This document shows positions 1 to 5,181 of a DNA stretch of 5,181 bases, piece after piece (position 1 is the stretch's first letter; each line of letters opens with the position of its first letter). A program made the position numbers and the translations under genes. The notes under the pieces were generated by a model, which saw nothing but the letters and a program-made list of their open reading frames with translations, did no database searches and was not told the DNA's origin. Source of the DNA: Thermoanaerobaculia bacterium (lineage in GTDB: Bacteria > Acidobacteriota > Thermoanaerobaculia > Multivoradales > JAHEKO01); assembly GCA_029287645.1 (NCBI GenBank), contig JARFQS010000518.1, forward strand, positions 1 to 5,181. The letters run 5' to 3'.

Positions 1-543
1 GAGCATGGCATCCAGGACGCCGTTGACCTCCAAGGTCAAGAGCATGTCGGCCAACCACCGCCGGCAATCTCGATTCCAGCTGCGTCTCAAGTCCATCGCC
101 ATTCCCGCCTGGTGGACCGACTGCTTGGAGGCATTGCGCGGCTGCCTGTTCTTCGGTCGAGTCAGGCTGGTGACCACCAACTCCTCGCCGCAGGCGTCGT
201 GGTACTTCTCGGCCAGTAGCTCGATGAAGCTCTTGATTTCGGGTCGCGTGAAGGGGAAGGAAACCTCTTTGAGGATGAAGTGCTCGTTGCCCTCGACCGA
301 GGTCAACTGGCCTTGCTCGACAGCCCGATAGACATCTTCTGGGGTCTTGAAGAACTCGAACCCGTGCCGCTCGGCCTGCTTCTTCTGCAGCGCCATGGAG
401 TTGGCCGTGGCCTGCAGATTCTGGGCTTCGGCCGGGGTCGGAGAGCCGACAAATAGCGCCAGGAGAAGAGTGAGAACCGAGCCCGTCACCGCTGCCCGGG
501 CGAAGCGATAGCAGTCGGTCGAGCTCTGGGCTGATCGTTCCAT
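1..543 (-). CDS. Secreted M15-like / DUF5715-like peptidase-fold protein (5' part; runs off left edge)
   Basis: This reading frame has no stop from the ATG at 543 down to base 1, giving 181 residues and continuing outside the window. Residues 1-40 look like a signal peptide: an N-region with R13 and R16, a hydrophobic stretch at about 17-33 (AVTGSVLTLLLALFVG), and a probable signal peptidase I site after A38-E39-A40. The product is therefore probably periplasmic or secreted. Residues 122-155 contain LVVTSLTR followed by S142-x-H144-x-x-G147-x-A149-x-D151. That SxHxxGxAxD pattern holds two of the zinc ligands (His and Asp) in peptidase M15 / VanY / DUF5715-like proteins, which usually act on cell-wall peptides. 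The third ligand, a C-terminal His, would lie beyond the edge, so catalytic competence cannot be judged. No other start codon occurs upstream before the in-frame stop at 607-609, so the ATG at 543 is preferred, although its ribosome binding site is weak. The gene is divergent from the glycosyltransferase at 688. Family placement rests on the motif only. Confidence 0.75.
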   Translation of the reverse strand, partial: MERSAQSSTDCYRFARAAVTGSVLTLLLALFVGSPTPAEAQNLQATANSMALQKKQAERHGFEFFKTPEDVYRAVEQGQLTSVEGNEHFILKEVSFPFTRPEIKSFIELLAEKYHDACGEELVVTSLTRPKNRQPRNASKQSVHQAGMAMDLRRSWNRDCRRWLADMLLTLEVNGVLDAML

Positions 544-624
544 GGGTTGGAAATGCTGCTGGGTACTGTCCCGAGTCGATGAAGAACCTGGACCCGGGCT
601 GACGTCTTAGGACCTCCCCCCGAG

Positions 625-644
625 GTATCGATAGCTGACGATAC
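625..644. promoter_or_regulatory. Short inverted repeat in the divergent control region (candidate operator)
   Basis: GTATCG at 625-630 and its exact reverse complement CGATAC at 639-644 flank an 8-bp spacer. The left arm also overlaps the 8-bp palindrome TATCGATA (626-633). The right arm overlaps both putative -10 elements of the divergent genes, where a repressor could control both directions. Six-base arms can arise by chance, so this is a candidate only. Confidence 0.2.
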
Positions 645-668
645 AATACTGGGCACGACTACCGTCAA
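639..668 (-). promoter_or_regulatory. Possible promoter of the leftward secreted-protein gene
   Basis: On the minus strand, TTGACG (bases 668-663, five of six matches to the -35 consensus) is followed after 17 bp by TGTATC (645-640), which matches only three of six -10 positions. It would give a leader of about 90 nt before the ATG at 543. The -35 match and spacing are good but the -10 is poor, so this is a tentative call. Confidence 0.25.
642..647 (+). promoter_or_regulatory. Possible -10 element for the GT-C gene
   Basis: TACAAT matches five of six bases of the sigma70 -10 consensus and lies 40 bp before the ATG at 688, implying a leader of about 34 nt. No recognisable -35 hexamer is present at 16-18 bp spacing, so the promoter would be weak or activator-dependent. 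Confidence 0.25.
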
Positions 669-687
669 CCGAGAATTTCACACCCCA

Positions 688-2550
688 ATGGGATTCATTC
701 TCTTCGAAATCCTCTCTCTGGCACTGCTGGTCGCCCTGTTTTCTGCCACGGGTCGCCTCGTCGAGTGGGCAGTGTCTCGGGGTCACTCCGCTTTTCAGCC
801 GGCCTTCGTGACCCGTCAGGCTCTGGGAATGGCAGTCTGGGTCGCTGCGGCTTTCTGCCTGGCTGCGAGCGGACTCCTGGCACGGTGGCTCGTCTTCGTC
901 CTTGCAGGAGTGATGGTTCTGGCCTACCTCGTGGCTGCGGTCAGAGGGCGTGCTGCGCTGGAGATGCCCAGTCGGAGGGATGTGGGTCTCGAGGGTCTCG
1001 GGACGGCGATTGCCGCGAGCTCCATGGGGCTCCTGCTGTGGGCTCTGTTTCTGCAGACCATCTGGCCGGCAGTGGGCTGGGACGCCAACGTGTACCACCT
1101 GACCGTGCCGCGATTGTGGGCGGAAGCTGGCGGTTTCAGACCCATTGCCTTCAACGTCTACTCGAATTGGCCGCTGAACACGGAGCTCCTCTTCCTGGTG
1201 GCCTCCCTGCTCCGTGACTACGTGCTGGCGAAGCTGATTCATTACTGGCTGGGGGTGCTGACCCTGATCGCAGTCTTCTGGATCGTGCGACGCAGCGCCG
1301 GTGCACTCTACGGCTGGTTCGCCGCGGCGCTCGTGCTCTGCAACCAGATCGTGCTGGCCGAGTTCCGCGTCGCCTATGTCGATCTGGCTTTCGCCTTCTT
1401 CTTCTTCCTGGCCTTTCTGCACCTGCAGGCAGGCCTGGAGCGGGAACGGCCGGGTCCAAGGGACCTGATCGTAGTCGGGCTTCTCGCAGGGGTCGTGGCT
1501 GGGATCAAGCTGACCGGCATCTTCGCGGTACTGTGCCTCGCCATCTTGCTGGTCCTGGAATGGCCGAGGGGAAGGAGGGGTGAGGGCGTTCTGGTCCGGG
1601 CGCTCGCTGTCCTACTGCTACCTTCGGGCGTAGTCCTTCTGGCCTGGTTCGTGAAGAGCTGGATCTTCACGGGCAACCCTGTCTACCCGTTTCTCTACGG
1701 GGTGTTCGGCGGCCCAGATTGGAGTCCGGAGCTGGGCGAAAGGCTCCACGATTGGCAGCAGGGAATCGGCATGGGCCGAGGTCTGGTGGATTACCTGCTA
1801 TTGCCGGTGCGAGTCGTTCTGATGGGAGATCGTGGCTACGGTCGTTTCGACGGTCAGATTCATTCCCTCTGGCTGGTCTGGATACCGTTGAGCGTGTGGA
1901 TGGCGCGAGGCAGCGTCCTCGTCCGCCGATGCCTGTGGGTCGCCGGCCTGTATTTCGTCTCCTGGAGCCTGACTTCGCAGCAGATGCGCTTCCTGATCCC
2001 CATCCTGCCGTTCTTGGCAACGGCAGCCTCCTGCTCGTTGGCGGAGCTGCTGCAGAGGATCGAAACGAGGTTTGGCCGACCTCTGAGCAAGTATCTCCTG
2101 CCCATCGCGATCGTCCTGATCGTGGTGTTGTCGGGGGGACGCTACCTCTTGGGGGGCTGGAGGTTGACCGGCGTGTACCTGGAGGAGGGCGGTTCGGTCC
2201 GAGAGACCGTGATGCATCCGATCTACAGGTTCATCAACGAGACACTGCCGGACGACAGCCGCCTGCTGATGTTGAACACCAATCATGGATTCTTTTGCCA
2301 CCGGGAGTATCTGGCCGACAGCTTCTTCGAGGCATCGCAGACGAGAGAGCTGGTGAAAGACTGCGAGACGAAACTGGATGTGGCCGAGACGCTGCGTTCC
2401 ATGGGGCTGACCCACATTCTGATCGAGAATCGCGACCTGGGGATACCGTATCCGAGGGTATTCCGGGAGTTCCTCTCGAGTTCAGAGGGCCTGGCCGAGC
2501 CGATCTTCAGCTCCGAGGATGGCCGCTTCGTCGTTCTGGAGCTGCGATAG
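688..2550 (+). CDS. Polytopic GT-C glycosyltransferase, GT39/ArnT-superfamily-like
   Basis: The 620-residue product is an integral membrane protein with around ten or more hydrophobic segments; the clearest are at 2-22, 46-65, 67-85, 104-122, 183-200, 207-224, 230-247, 260-292 (possibly two) and 300-325. The first extracytoplasmic loop carries GWDANVYHLTVPRLW (130-144). Its acidic D132 sits where GT39/ArnT-like enzymes keep the loop-1 catalytic Asp. Other family-like signatures are YVDLAF (230-235), GVVAGIKLTG (268-277), TGNPVYPF (328-335) and QQMRFLIPILP (431-441). A soluble, probably periplasmic C-terminal domain spans about 500-620 and contains C537 and C559, which could form a disulfide. 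By family knowledge, such enzymes transfer a sugar from a polyprenyl-phosphate donor on the periplasmic side of the inner membrane; donor and acceptor cannot be read here. The ATG at 688 is chosen because the first membrane helix starts at once; its Shine-Dalgarno (GAGAA, 671-675) is weak and distant. The downstream UGM-like and GT2 genes support a role in surface glycan assembly. Confidence is high for the fold class and low for the substrate. Confidence 0.85.
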   Translation: MGFILFEILSLALLVALFSATGRLVEWAVSRGHSAFQPAFVTRQALGMAVWVAAAFCLAASGLLARWLVFVLAGVMVLAYLVAAVRGRAALEMPSRRDVGLEGLGTAIAASSMGLLLWALFLQTIWPAVGWDANVYHLTVPRLWAEAGGFRPIAFNVYSNWPLNTELLFLVASLLRDYVLAKLIHYWLGVLTLIAVFWIVRRSAGALYGWFAAALVLCNQIVLAEFRVAYVDLAFAFFFFLAFLHLQAGLERERPGPRDLIVVGLLAGVVAGIKLTGIFAVLCLAILLVLEWPRGRRGEGVLVRALAVLLLPSGVVLLAWFVKSWIFTGNPVYPFLYGVFGGPDWSPELGERLHDWQQGIGMGRGLVDYLLLPVRVVLMGDRGYGRFDGQIHSLWLVWIPLSVWMARGSVLVRRCLWVAGLYFVSWSLTSQQMRFLIPILPFLATAASCSLAELLQRIETRFGRPLSKYLLPIAIVLIVVLSGGRYLLGGWRLTGVYLEEGGSVRETVMHPIYRFINETLPDDSRLLMLNTNHGFFCHREYLADSFFEASQTRELVKDCETKLDVAETLRSMGLTHILIENRDLGIPYPRVFREFLSSSEGLAEPIFSSEDGRFVVLELR

Positions 2551-2727
2551 CTTTCAAAGCGCAACGCCGAGAATCGTGGAATCGCCGGTGTCGCCAGGCT
2601 GTGCCCGACGTCGGTTGACAACCCACAGGGCCTCCGAGATACTGGGCCATCGTCGATTTCCGCTCTTCCGAACCATGTCGCCGGGAAACATGCGGCGCAA
2701 GATTTTCGACCATCAAAAGCGATCTCT
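2551..2727 (+). other. 177-bp intergenic region between the GT-C and UGM-like genes
   Basis: No convincing gene or rho-independent terminator is visible; the only dyad just after the stop (GCTTTCAAAGC, 2553-2561 and flank) has too little loop to form a useful hairpin. The region contains a sigma70-like promoter and a short open frame whose stop overlaps the next start codon. The following two genes can thus be transcribed separately from the GT-C gene. Confidence 0.6.
2615..2643 (+). promoter_or_regulatory. Sigma70-type promoter for the UGM-like/GT2 gene pair
   Basis: A perfect -35 hexamer TTGACA (2615-2620) is followed by a 17-bp spacer and GATACT (2638-2643), which matches four of six -10 positions. 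It lies in the noncoding gap, points toward the UGM-like gene and predicts transcription from about 2650 with a leader near 78 nt. Position, spacing and sequence all agree, making it the best promoter candidate in the window. Confidence 0.5.
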
Positions 2728-4050
2728 ATGAGGGAAAGACAGGACGTCATCCTGGGCGGAGGCCTGGCCGGACTCTCGGCCGCCTACCACCTGCAGCTGG
2801 CGGGTGAGCGACACTGGCAGGTCTACGAGCGGGAAGCGCGCGTCGGAGGACTGGCGCGCACGGTGGACACGCAAGGGTATCGCTTCGACTACGGGCCTCA
2901 TATCCTGTTCACCATCGACAAGGAGATGGAGGAGCTGATCCGCGATCTCCTGGGTGACAACTTTCACGCCCAGGAGCGCCGCGCCTACATCTATCACCGG
3001 GCTCACGATCTCTATACGCAGTTCCCGTTCCAGGCCCACCTCTATGGGCTGCCGATTCCGATCGTCAAGGAGTGCTTGGTGGGGCTTACCCGTGCCGTAG
3101 AGGCCCAGGCGCGGGGCGATTTCACTCCTGAGAACTACGAGGATTGGATGCGGGGTTTCTTCGGGGATGGCATCGCCGATCACCTGATGATCCCCTACGC
3201 CAAGAAGATCTGGACGGTCGAGCCGTCGACGATGGACTTCAGCTGGATCGGTCGCCGCGTTCCGACTCCGGACGTCGAGAGGATCATCCAGGGAGCGCTG
3301 ACCGGCGAGGTGGATCAGGTGGGTGCCACGGCCCACTTCTGGTACACCAAGCAGGGAGGCATCGAGCCACTACCCAAGGCGCTGGGAGAGAGGGTCTCCG
3401 GCCTCCATCTGAACAGCACGGCGGTGCGAATCGAGCTTCCCGCCAAGCGGGTGGTTTTCGAGAACGGCGAGGTCGTGCCTTTCGACCAGTTGGTCTACAC
3501 CCTACCGTTACCTTTCATCCCACGCTTCATACCGGATCTGCCACCCGAGGTGGAGAGAGCGTGCGAAGGACTGCGTTACCAGGGGATCTACTGCGTGAAT
3601 ATCGGTGTCGACCGTGAGGCGATCTCCGACAAGCACTGGATCTACTACTACGAGGACGAGTTTCCCTTTCACCGTCTCTCCCTGCCTGCCAATTTCAGCC
3701 CCGACACCGTGCCCGCGGGCAAAAGCGCCATCGCCACCGAAGTGGCCTTCTCCGACGTCCGGCCTCTGGATCGGGAGACCGCCGTGCAAAGGACCATCGA
3801 AGGACTCATCGCATCGAGGCTGATCACCCCTGATGACAACATCTCCTTCGTGCACACGGAGGAGATTCTGCCCGCCTACGTCATCTACGACCTCTCTCAC
3901 GCCTCCAACGTGGCGATCATCCGAGAGTGGCTCCTGCAGTACGGCATCCGCACGGCAGGTCGATTCGGCGAGTGGCAGTACTTCAACATGGATCACTCGA
4001 TGCGAAGCGGCAAGCGAGCGGTCGACGAGATCCTCGCCACGAGGTCCTGA
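2728..4050 (+). CDS. FAD-dependent UDP-galactopyranose mutase-like enzyme / amine-oxidase-fold flavoprotein
   Basis: The 440-residue protein opens with a dinucleotide-binding beta-alpha-beta unit: GGGLAG (10-15), the ribose-binding acid E34, then GGLART (40-45) and GYRFDYGPHILF (50-61). GRFGEW (411-416) and YFNMDHSMRSG (418-428) form the expected C-terminal FAD-contact segment. Order and spacing resemble UDP-galactopyranose mutase (Glf): the GxHIF-like H58 region, the KKIW segment with W162 (KQWG in Glf), RRVP (176-179), the GG-containing segment before LPKALG, and R316 in FHRL. Length (about 370-450 in the family) fits. Glf interconverts UDP-galactopyranose and UDP-galactofuranose in the cytoplasm using reduced FAD. 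By eye, several residues expected in the Glf substrate pocket differ, so another nucleotide sugar or a non-mutase reaction is possible; automated pipelines may call this protoporphyrinogen oxidase-like. The ATG at 2728 is the only in-frame ATG near the Rossmann motif, though no strong Shine-Dalgarno precedes it. It is followed after 3 nt by the GT2 gene and is presumably co-transcribed with it. Confidence 0.8.
   Translation: MRERQDVILGGGLAGLSAAYHLQLAGERHWQVYEREARVGGLARTVDTQGYRFDYGPHILFTIDKEMEELIRDLLGDNFHAQERRAYIYHRAHDLYTQFPFQAHLYGLPIPIVKECLVGLTRAVEAQARGDFTPENYEDWMRGFFGDGIADHLMIPYAKKIWTVEPSTMDFSWIGRRVPTPDVERIIQGALTGEVDQVGATAHFWYTKQGGIEPLPKALGERVSGLHLNSTAVRIELPAKRVVFENGEVVPFDQLVYTLPLPFIPRFIPDLPPEVERACEGLRYQGIYCVNIGVDREAISDKHWIYYYEDEFPFHRLSLPANFSPDTVPAGKSAIATEVAFSDVRPLDRETAVQRTIEGLIASRLITPDDNISFVHTEEILPAYVIYDLSHASNVAIIREWLLQYGIRTAGRFGEWQYFNMDHSMRSGKRAVDEILATRS
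4041..4044 (+). promoter_or_regulatory. Ribosome binding site of the GT2 gene
   Basis: GAGG lies 9 nt before the ATG at 4054 and inside the last codons of the UGM-like gene. With only 3 nt between the TGA (4048-4050) and the ATG, translation of the two genes is probably coupled. Confidence 0.5.
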
Positions 4051-4053
4051 ATC

Positions 4054-4983
4054 ATGCGTGACCCGTCGGCGTCGGTAGGCGTTGTTCTGGTCAACTGGAA
4101 CGGCATCGAAGACGCACTCGACGTCCTGGGCCAGCTCGATCGGATCGAGGGGCCGCCGTTGCAGCGACTGGTGGTGGACAATGGCTCGACCGACGACTCG
4201 GTGGTCAGGCTGCGTCGCGAGAGGCCTGACGTGGAGATCCTGGAGACGGGCAAGAACCTCGGTTTTGCCGCCGGCAATTTGGCGGGCATCCGCCATCTGG
4301 TGGAGACCTACGACTGCGAGTGGATTCTCCTGCTCAATACCGACGTGGAGGTCGACAAGGGCTTTCTCCCACCTCTTCTCGCCGCATGTGTCGAGGAGGA
4401 GGTCGGAGCGGTCGGGCCGAAGATCTACTTCCATGACCCGCCAGACCTCATCTGGGCAGCGGGGGGCCGGTTGCGACTTCGCGAAACCGTGACCGAAGAG
4501 TTCGGAATTCGACAGCCAGATGGTCCGGCGTGGGACGAGTCCAAGGACGTCACCTATCTGACGACCTGCTGCCTTTTGGTGCCGCGCGATGTACTCGAGA
4601 GGGTGGGCCTGTTCGACCCGGTCTTCTTTATCGGGGTGGAGGATGCCGACTGGTGCCGCAGGGCTCTGGATGCGGGCTACCGCCTGCGCTACGTTCCCGA
4701 GAGCCAGATCTGGCACAAGGTCGCCACATCCACCGGTGGCAGCTATACGCCGTTCAAGACTTTTCACACGGGCCGCAGCAACGCGCTTTACGCACGACGC
4801 CACTTCGGCTTGCCGGCCTTGGTAGCGTTCTTGCTCGCCAACACCCTGGCGCTCGGGGGTGCATTGCTAAGAGAGCTCCCCAAAGGAAATGCCCGAGCCG
4901 TCGCCTCGAAAGCCAGGGGGCTCTGGCAAGGATTGAGGGATCCCCTGGGGCCGCCGCCGGGACTGAGGTCGGATCAGGGCTGA
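4054..4983 (+). CDS. Family 2 glycosyltransferase (GT-A fold, rhamnosyltransferase-like)
   Basis: The 309-residue protein begins with the beta strand VGVVLVNWNG (8-17). It then shows the nucleotide-binding DNGSTDDS (42-49), KNLGFAAGN (67-75), and LLLNTDVEVD (92-101), whose N95-T96-D97 occupies the metal-binding DxD position. The acceptor side carries TTCCLLVPRDVLERVGLFD (170-188), then E196-D-x-D199 with WCRRA, and GYRLRYVPES..WH (208-221). This is the usual motif set of WcaA/rhamnosyltransferase-type GT2 enzymes. They move a sugar from a nucleotide donor (dTDP-Rha, UDP-Gal, GDP-Man and others) to a lipid-linked acceptor on the cytoplasmic face of the inner membrane. Residues 253-272 form one hydrophobic segment, followed by a basic tail ending in a Pro/Gly-rich stretch, suggesting membrane association. 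The start has GAGG at good spacing, and the gene sits 3 nt after the UGM-like gene, so its donor could be that enzyme's product (inference). Its stop overlaps the 3' end of the convergent acyltransferase gene by 10 bp. Exact sugar specificity is not readable. Confidence 0.9.
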   Translation: MRDPSASVGVVLVNWNGIEDALDVLGQLDRIEGPPLQRLVVDNGSTDDSVVRLRRERPDVEILETGKNLGFAAGNLAGIRHLVETYDCEWILLLNTDVEVDKGFLPPLLAACVEEEVGAVGPKIYFHDPPDLIWAAGGRLRLRETVTEEFGIRQPDGPAWDESKDVTYLTTCCLLVPRDVLERVGLFDPVFFIGVEDADWCRRALDAGYRLRYVPESQIWHKVATSTGGSYTPFKTFHTGRSNALYARRHFGLPALVAFLLANTLALGGALLRELPKGNARAVASKARGLWQGLRDPLGPPPGLRSDQG

Positions 4984-5181
4984 GCGTCGGCCAGAGGGCG
5001 ACATCGCGCCGGAGCACCCACCGCCAGGTTACCTGCTGGAACGTCTTCGAGAACCACGGCTCCCGCTCCGACGAAGGCGTCGTCACCCACCGAGATGCCA
5101 CCCAGAACAGAGGCGTGAGCGCCGATCGTGACGCGATCGCCAATCCGCGGACAGGCATCTTCGGTGAAGCGCGCCTCTCCG
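4974..5181 (-). CDS. Hexapeptide-repeat (left-handed beta-helix) acyltransferase, C-terminal part
   Basis: Reading leftward from the right edge, one frame gives 68 residues to a TGA at 4976-4974; the N-terminus lies outside the window. The sequence contains typical hexapeptide-repeat turns: RIGDRVTIGAHASVLGG, then ISVGDDAFVGAGAVVLEDV, closing with PAGNLAVGAPAR. The final xVGxPAR element is characteristic of the C-terminal end of LbH acetyltransferases such as WbbJ/maltose O-acetyltransferase types, NeuD/PglD and serine acetyltransferase. These are usually trimers that use acetyl-CoA or another acyl-CoA in the cytoplasm. Beside glycosyltransferases, sugar O- or N-acetylation is the likeliest role, but the catalytic histidine and substrate regions are mostly absent, so a serine acetyltransferase or a sialic-acid-type modifier cannot be excluded. 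The gene is convergent with the GT2 gene. Confidence 0.8.
   Translation of the reverse strand, partial: GEARFTEDACPRIGDRVTIGAHASVLGGISVGDDAFVGAGAVVLEDVPAGNLAVGAPARCRPLADAQP

Noticed and set aside
5..331. 108-codon plus-strand frame at the left edge
   Set aside because: It is antisense to the signal-peptide-bearing SxHxxGxAxD protein, which has far better sequence evidence.
607..1422. 271-codon minus-strand open frame rich in Gln, Glu, Arg and His
   Set aside because: It is antisense to the membrane-spanning part of the GT-C gene; its composition is what complementing hydrophobic codons gives.
2571..2584. Tandem GAATCG direct repeat with 8-bp period upstream of the TTGACA promoter
   Set aside because: Two six-base copies are too little to separate a binding site from chance.
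1719..2618. 299-codon plus-strand frame overlapping the end of the GT-C gene
   Set aside because: It is an out-of-frame shadow rich in Arg, Gly and Pro; the GT-C frame retains conserved motifs and a coherent C-terminal domain throughout the overlap.
3508..4803. 431-codon open frame on the minus strand across the UGM-like and GT2 genes
   Set aside because: It lies antisense to two genes with clear family motifs, shows no recognisable domain, and long antisense frames are common in GC-rich codon-biased DNA.
4754..5158. 134-codon minus-strand frame at the right edge
   Set aside because: The hexapeptide-repeat protein occupies a different minus-strand frame here and shows clear family motifs; this frame does not.

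Overview
The window comes from a GC-rich bacterial chromosome (roughly 60% by eye) and holds part of a cell-surface glycan locus. The genes favour G/C at third positions, lie close together and include an exported periplasmic-type protein, which suggests a Gram-negative, environmental, high-GC lineage (Acidobacteriota, Myxococcota and similar groups). No marker gene here fixes the phylum, so this is only an inference. There are no rRNA or tRNA genes, insertion sequences, CRISPR arrays or convincing rho-independent terminators.

Layout: (1) Positions 1-543, minus strand: the first 181 codons of a secreted protein with a signal peptide and an SxHxxGxAxD motif typical of M15-like / DUF5715-like peptidases; its 3' end lies beyond the left edge. 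(2) 544-687: a 144-bp divergent control region with an inverted repeat overlapping possible -10 elements. (3) 688-2550, plus strand: a 620-residue polytopic GT-C glycosyltransferase related to the GT39/ArnT superfamily. (4) 2551-2727: a noncoding gap with a good sigma70-type promoter. (5) 2728-4050: an FAD-dependent enzyme with the fold signatures of UDP-galactopyranose mutase (UGM) but changes at several positions expected in the UGM sugar-nucleotide pocket. (6) 4054-4983: a GT2 glycosyltransferase starting 3 nt after the previous stop. (7) 4974-5181, minus strand: the last 68 residues of a left-handed beta-helix (hexapeptide-repeat) acyltransferase, converging on the GT2 gene with a 10-bp overlap.

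Working model (inference): the GT2 enzyme builds a lipid-linked oligosaccharide on the cytoplasmic face of the inner membrane. The UGM-like flavoenzyme supplies an isomerised or otherwise modified nucleotide sugar, and the acyltransferase may decorate a sugar. The GT-C protein adds a sugar from a polyprenyl-phosphate donor on the periplasmic side. The individual families are known. What merits attention is the divergent UGM-like enzyme paired with an uncharacterised GT-C enzyme. I found no clear sign of a wholly new type of system.
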